Shown here: positions 61,701 through 64,000 of the stretch, piece by piece
Position numbering within the stretch: the first letter of the stretch is position 1
How the letters are laid out: every line of letters begins with the position of its first letter
From: Parietaria judaica
Taxonomy: Eukaryota; Streptophyta; Magnoliopsida; Rosales; Urticaceae
Length of the DNA stretch: 64,000 nt
Direction: 5' to 3'
NCBI GenBank assembly: GCA_954871525.1
Contig: OX940865.1
Location: 11,236,606-11,300,605 of the forward strand
Position numbers and translations under genes: made by a program
Notes under the pieces: model-generated
Told to the model about the DNA's origin: nothing
What the model saw: only the letters and a program-made list of their open reading frames with translations
The model's database searches: none

Positions 61701-64000
61701 TAATGAACCCTAAAACCCTACTAAAAGACAGTCAGCTCATACACCAAACTTTGCGTACATCATTGAGATGTCCGATTCTAATCCAAAAAACTACCATAGC
61801 ATAAAAAGAACACCAACGGAGGGGAAAAAAAATGGCTGAAAAGATATTGATAGGCAATGGCCAATAGTTTGATTTACATAGAATAACATTTAAGAGAACC
61901 TGAATAGCTTGATTTGCCTCTTCTGGGGACTTCTTCTGTCCACGGCGAACACGAGATTCCATATCTTGAAGCTCTTGATTCAAATTTGCACATTCAACCT
62001 GATTGCATATAATGCTATTATCAATAAGTTCTGGAACATTAAACAGAAAAATGAGCATGATATGATGCTGCGGAAACATGGGATAATTTCTCACTACCTC
62101 AAGCAGTGCCAACTTCTGCTCAAGATCTGCTGCTTTTGCTGTTCTCTCATCGGCGATTCTCTGCGTAATATTTCTTAATTTTCTTAGTGGCAAAATGTAC
62201 GACTTCCTTTGATCACTTATCGAAGGGGTAAGGCAATTTAATATTATTTATGTCCAATTAAGTATTTTTTGTTATTTTATGACACTGAGGGCTTTTAAGG
62301 TAATTTACCAATAAGTGGTGATTTGGGGTTATTAATCACCTTATAGGCGTCAATCCCTAGTTGGCGATGGCACGTTTATTTTCGCATATTGCTTATGTCT
62401 TTTTAAAGAGCTTTGGTCTTGTTCTCGAAGGAACAACCACTCGTTTTGTATTGTTGATTTCATCAATAAAAGTAGTAAGAAATTCATCGTCCTGGTGAAT
62501 TTTCGTTGACTTGTGTTTATATCACAAAGGCATCACGGCTTGAACTCATCAGGACAATTAGTCGCTTCCATATAGAATCCTTACATTACCTGAATCCTGG
62601 CGAGGGCTGTGGATGACTCTATGGCTCTATGTTCCAATTCCACTTCTCTCTCCATTGAAGCCTGTTCAAGCCAATAGAAATGAATTTAGTCAAGAAAAAA
62701 ATTGGAAAACATTTTTCAAAAAAATAGAGATTATAATTGGTATAAACCATTTTAGTGGCATTATGGGCTGAGCGCTCCTCTTCCGCCCTCCGTTCTGCAC
62801 AAGCCAGCTCCTCCCGCAGAGCCTGAAGATACTCACAGAAACGATACTCACCCTTTATTATTAAATTCCGCTATACGAATACTTAAACATAAACTATGGA
62901 CTACTAATCATGGAGCCTAATATTACACAAATAAACATGTATTACATAATATTCTATCACGTATAAAATATAACAAAAAACAACTGAGAAATACTAACTA
63001 AACAAATTTCAAATAATCTAGGCCTTAATAAGAAATAGTAGCTAAATAATCTTAAGAAACTCACGATATAACCAAAACAAGAAAAAGTAGTATAATTTGC
63101 GAGAAAAATAAAGAAAAAAAGAAAACACTTGCCTGCATCATTCTTGTTTCTGCAAGCTCCCTATTTCTCATGATAGACTCCATATTAGCCTGGATAAACA
63201 TGATTAGTCTGTATAAAAACTTCAGGCTGATAAAATCTGAGTTCAGTTGCAATATAGACTATTGATTGTAAAACAAGAAATCGACACCGAAAATGAGAAG
63301 GAAAAATCTATACAAGTGTATTCGACCTGCAGTGAAGCCAGACTTCCTTCAGATAGAGCAGCTTGCTTCTTGAGTGCTTCCATGGAGTTAACAAGTCCCT
63401 CAATTTCAGAATTTTTCGCTGCTAAGGCCTCAACCATACCTGTCTCTACTCTTGTTACCTCGCCTTTTGATTCCGACACTTGGTTCTGAAGCTGCTTTAT
63501 GTGTGACTCGTATGATTTACTAAGCTCTCTCTGTTCAAGAAGAGGAAAGAAACAGTGGGTTTCGGGATAACTTCCATAAATTATTCCATAAGAAAATTTC
63601 CTTTGATAAGTACAGTTCTACGCGACCAAATTTGTTCTAAGAGCACGCTTAATACCTCTAATCTATGAAATAGCTTCTAATAATTATGAACACGCTTAAT
63701 ATATATATATACTCATTCTCAACAAAAACTTGGGTACATAAAACTTAACATGGGCCGAATGAGGAATATACCTCTGCAACTAGAAGTTCCTCTAATTGTG
63801 CATTTTCAGCTTTGTATTCTTGAAGTCTGGATGAAAGATTTGCGCACACCTAAACGAGATGAAAGAACAATAAAAAAACATGAAAAAGTTTGTTTTTTTT
63901 TTTTTTAACAAATAAGGGGATCACAGAGACGGTGCAAAAAATGTTCTAGTTGCATGGAATATGAGCATAAAATTTATTCATTTTGCATTTTCATTGATCG
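58606..64000 (-). CDS. GC5: Golgin candidate 5-like coiled-coil Golgi protein, C-terminal 421 aa (5' end outside window)
   Basis: Exons seen (5' to 3'): 63772-63849, 63327-63530, 63133-63189, 62748-62822, 62590-62661, 62098-62160, 61900-61998, 61594-61671, 61004-61072, 60756-60803, 60570-60665, 59897-59973, 59741-59786, 59501-59599, 58801-58845, 58606-58665. The sum is 1266 nt, phase-consistent to the TGA. Long heptad-rich coiled coil (ENAQLEELLVAE; IADERTAKAADLEQKLALLE; NLNQELQDMESRVRRGQKKS; EHVELEKRYRELTDLL; YYKQTQLETMASEKAAAEFQ) is followed by RRPSSSWEEDTEMKTLE, PLHHRHM, DSGAVRATRFLWQYPKARVL and a hydrophobic tail anchor LLFYLVFVHLFLMYLLHRLQ. It matches Arabidopsis golgin candidate 5 (TMF-like), a Golgi tethering protein. 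The exon ending at 63133 has a GC donor (CAG|GCAAGT). The first exons lie beyond the right edge. Confidence 0.9.
58741..58788. repeat. (AT)n microsatellite in the last golgin intron
   Basis: About 24 AT dinucleotides, 12 bp downstream (in gene sense) of the donor of exon 58801-58845, within the last intron (58666-58800). Confidence 0.9.
59020..59390. repeat. CCGG-rich inverted repeat block in golgin intron
   Basis: GC-rich ends around an AT-rich centre. The left end has GGAACCGGAACAGGGCCAAGGC; the right has GCTGAAACCGGGCCGAT and CCAGGTTTCACCCC. Wording resembles the repeat in helicase intron 1 (31640-32030). Probably a small non-autonomous element; borders not resolved. Confidence 0.4.
62187..62575. 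other. Inserted-looking block in golgin intron 62161-62589
   Basis: This intron is much longer than its neighbours. The block contains GTTGATTTCATCAATAAAAGTAG and 'tctcgaaggaacaaccactc', wording seen near retrotransposon 3' ends. No target duplication or domain could be identified. Confidence 0.3.

Overview
This window is nuclear DNA from a flowering plant, most likely a eudicot. The genes have many short AT-rich GT-AG introns and clear plant orthologues: NADP-malic enzyme, a gamma-clade RNA-dependent RNA polymerase, a golgin, and a PPR protein. The space between genes is dense with plant transposons. All exon models below were read by hand from splice signals, reading frame and recalled family sequence. 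Each complete gene model closes to a whole number of codons.

Layout. 1-363 (-): 5' end of a pentatricopeptide (PPR) gene. 364-3599: repeats only. 3600-7376 (+): 2-oxoglutarate/Fe(II) dioxygenase, 11 exons, with two foldback MITEs and a SINE in its introns. 7377-13605: transposon debris including an 8-bp-TSD hAT MITE and a 991-bp foldback element with a 9-bp TSD. 13606-17413 (-): cytosolic NADP-malic enzyme, 19 exons. 18098-19148: solo LTR. It abuts 19157-25896, a 6.7-kb Mutator-like element with a MuDR-type transposase and a decayed DUF1985/Ulp1-like gene. 27826-32304 (-): DEAD-box helicase of the RH10/DDX47/Rrp3 type. 34711-36450: dead LINE. 37688-38790: second solo LTR, inserted in an older repeat. 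40771-45958: a Pack-MULE holding pieces of an adenylate kinase 6 gene and a histone H2A.X gene plus a 2.5-kb minisatellite. 46341-55092 (-): RDR3/4/5-type RNA-dependent RNA polymerase, 19 exons, intact. 57172-57754: third solo LTR. 58606 to beyond the right edge (-): golgin candidate 5-like coiled-coil protein, 3' part.

The host genes are unrelated housekeeping or regulatory genes with no sign of joint function. The most distinctive object is the Pack-MULE at 40771-45958. It has terminal inverted repeats, a perfect 9-bp target duplication, two captured and now broken host gene fragments with introns, and a large array of 20-bp units that each contain the dyad GTTAC...GTAAC. The three solo LTRs, two MULE-type elements, the foldback element, the hAT MITE and two of three SINEs have target-site duplications that can be read directly, so their insertion borders are known to the base.
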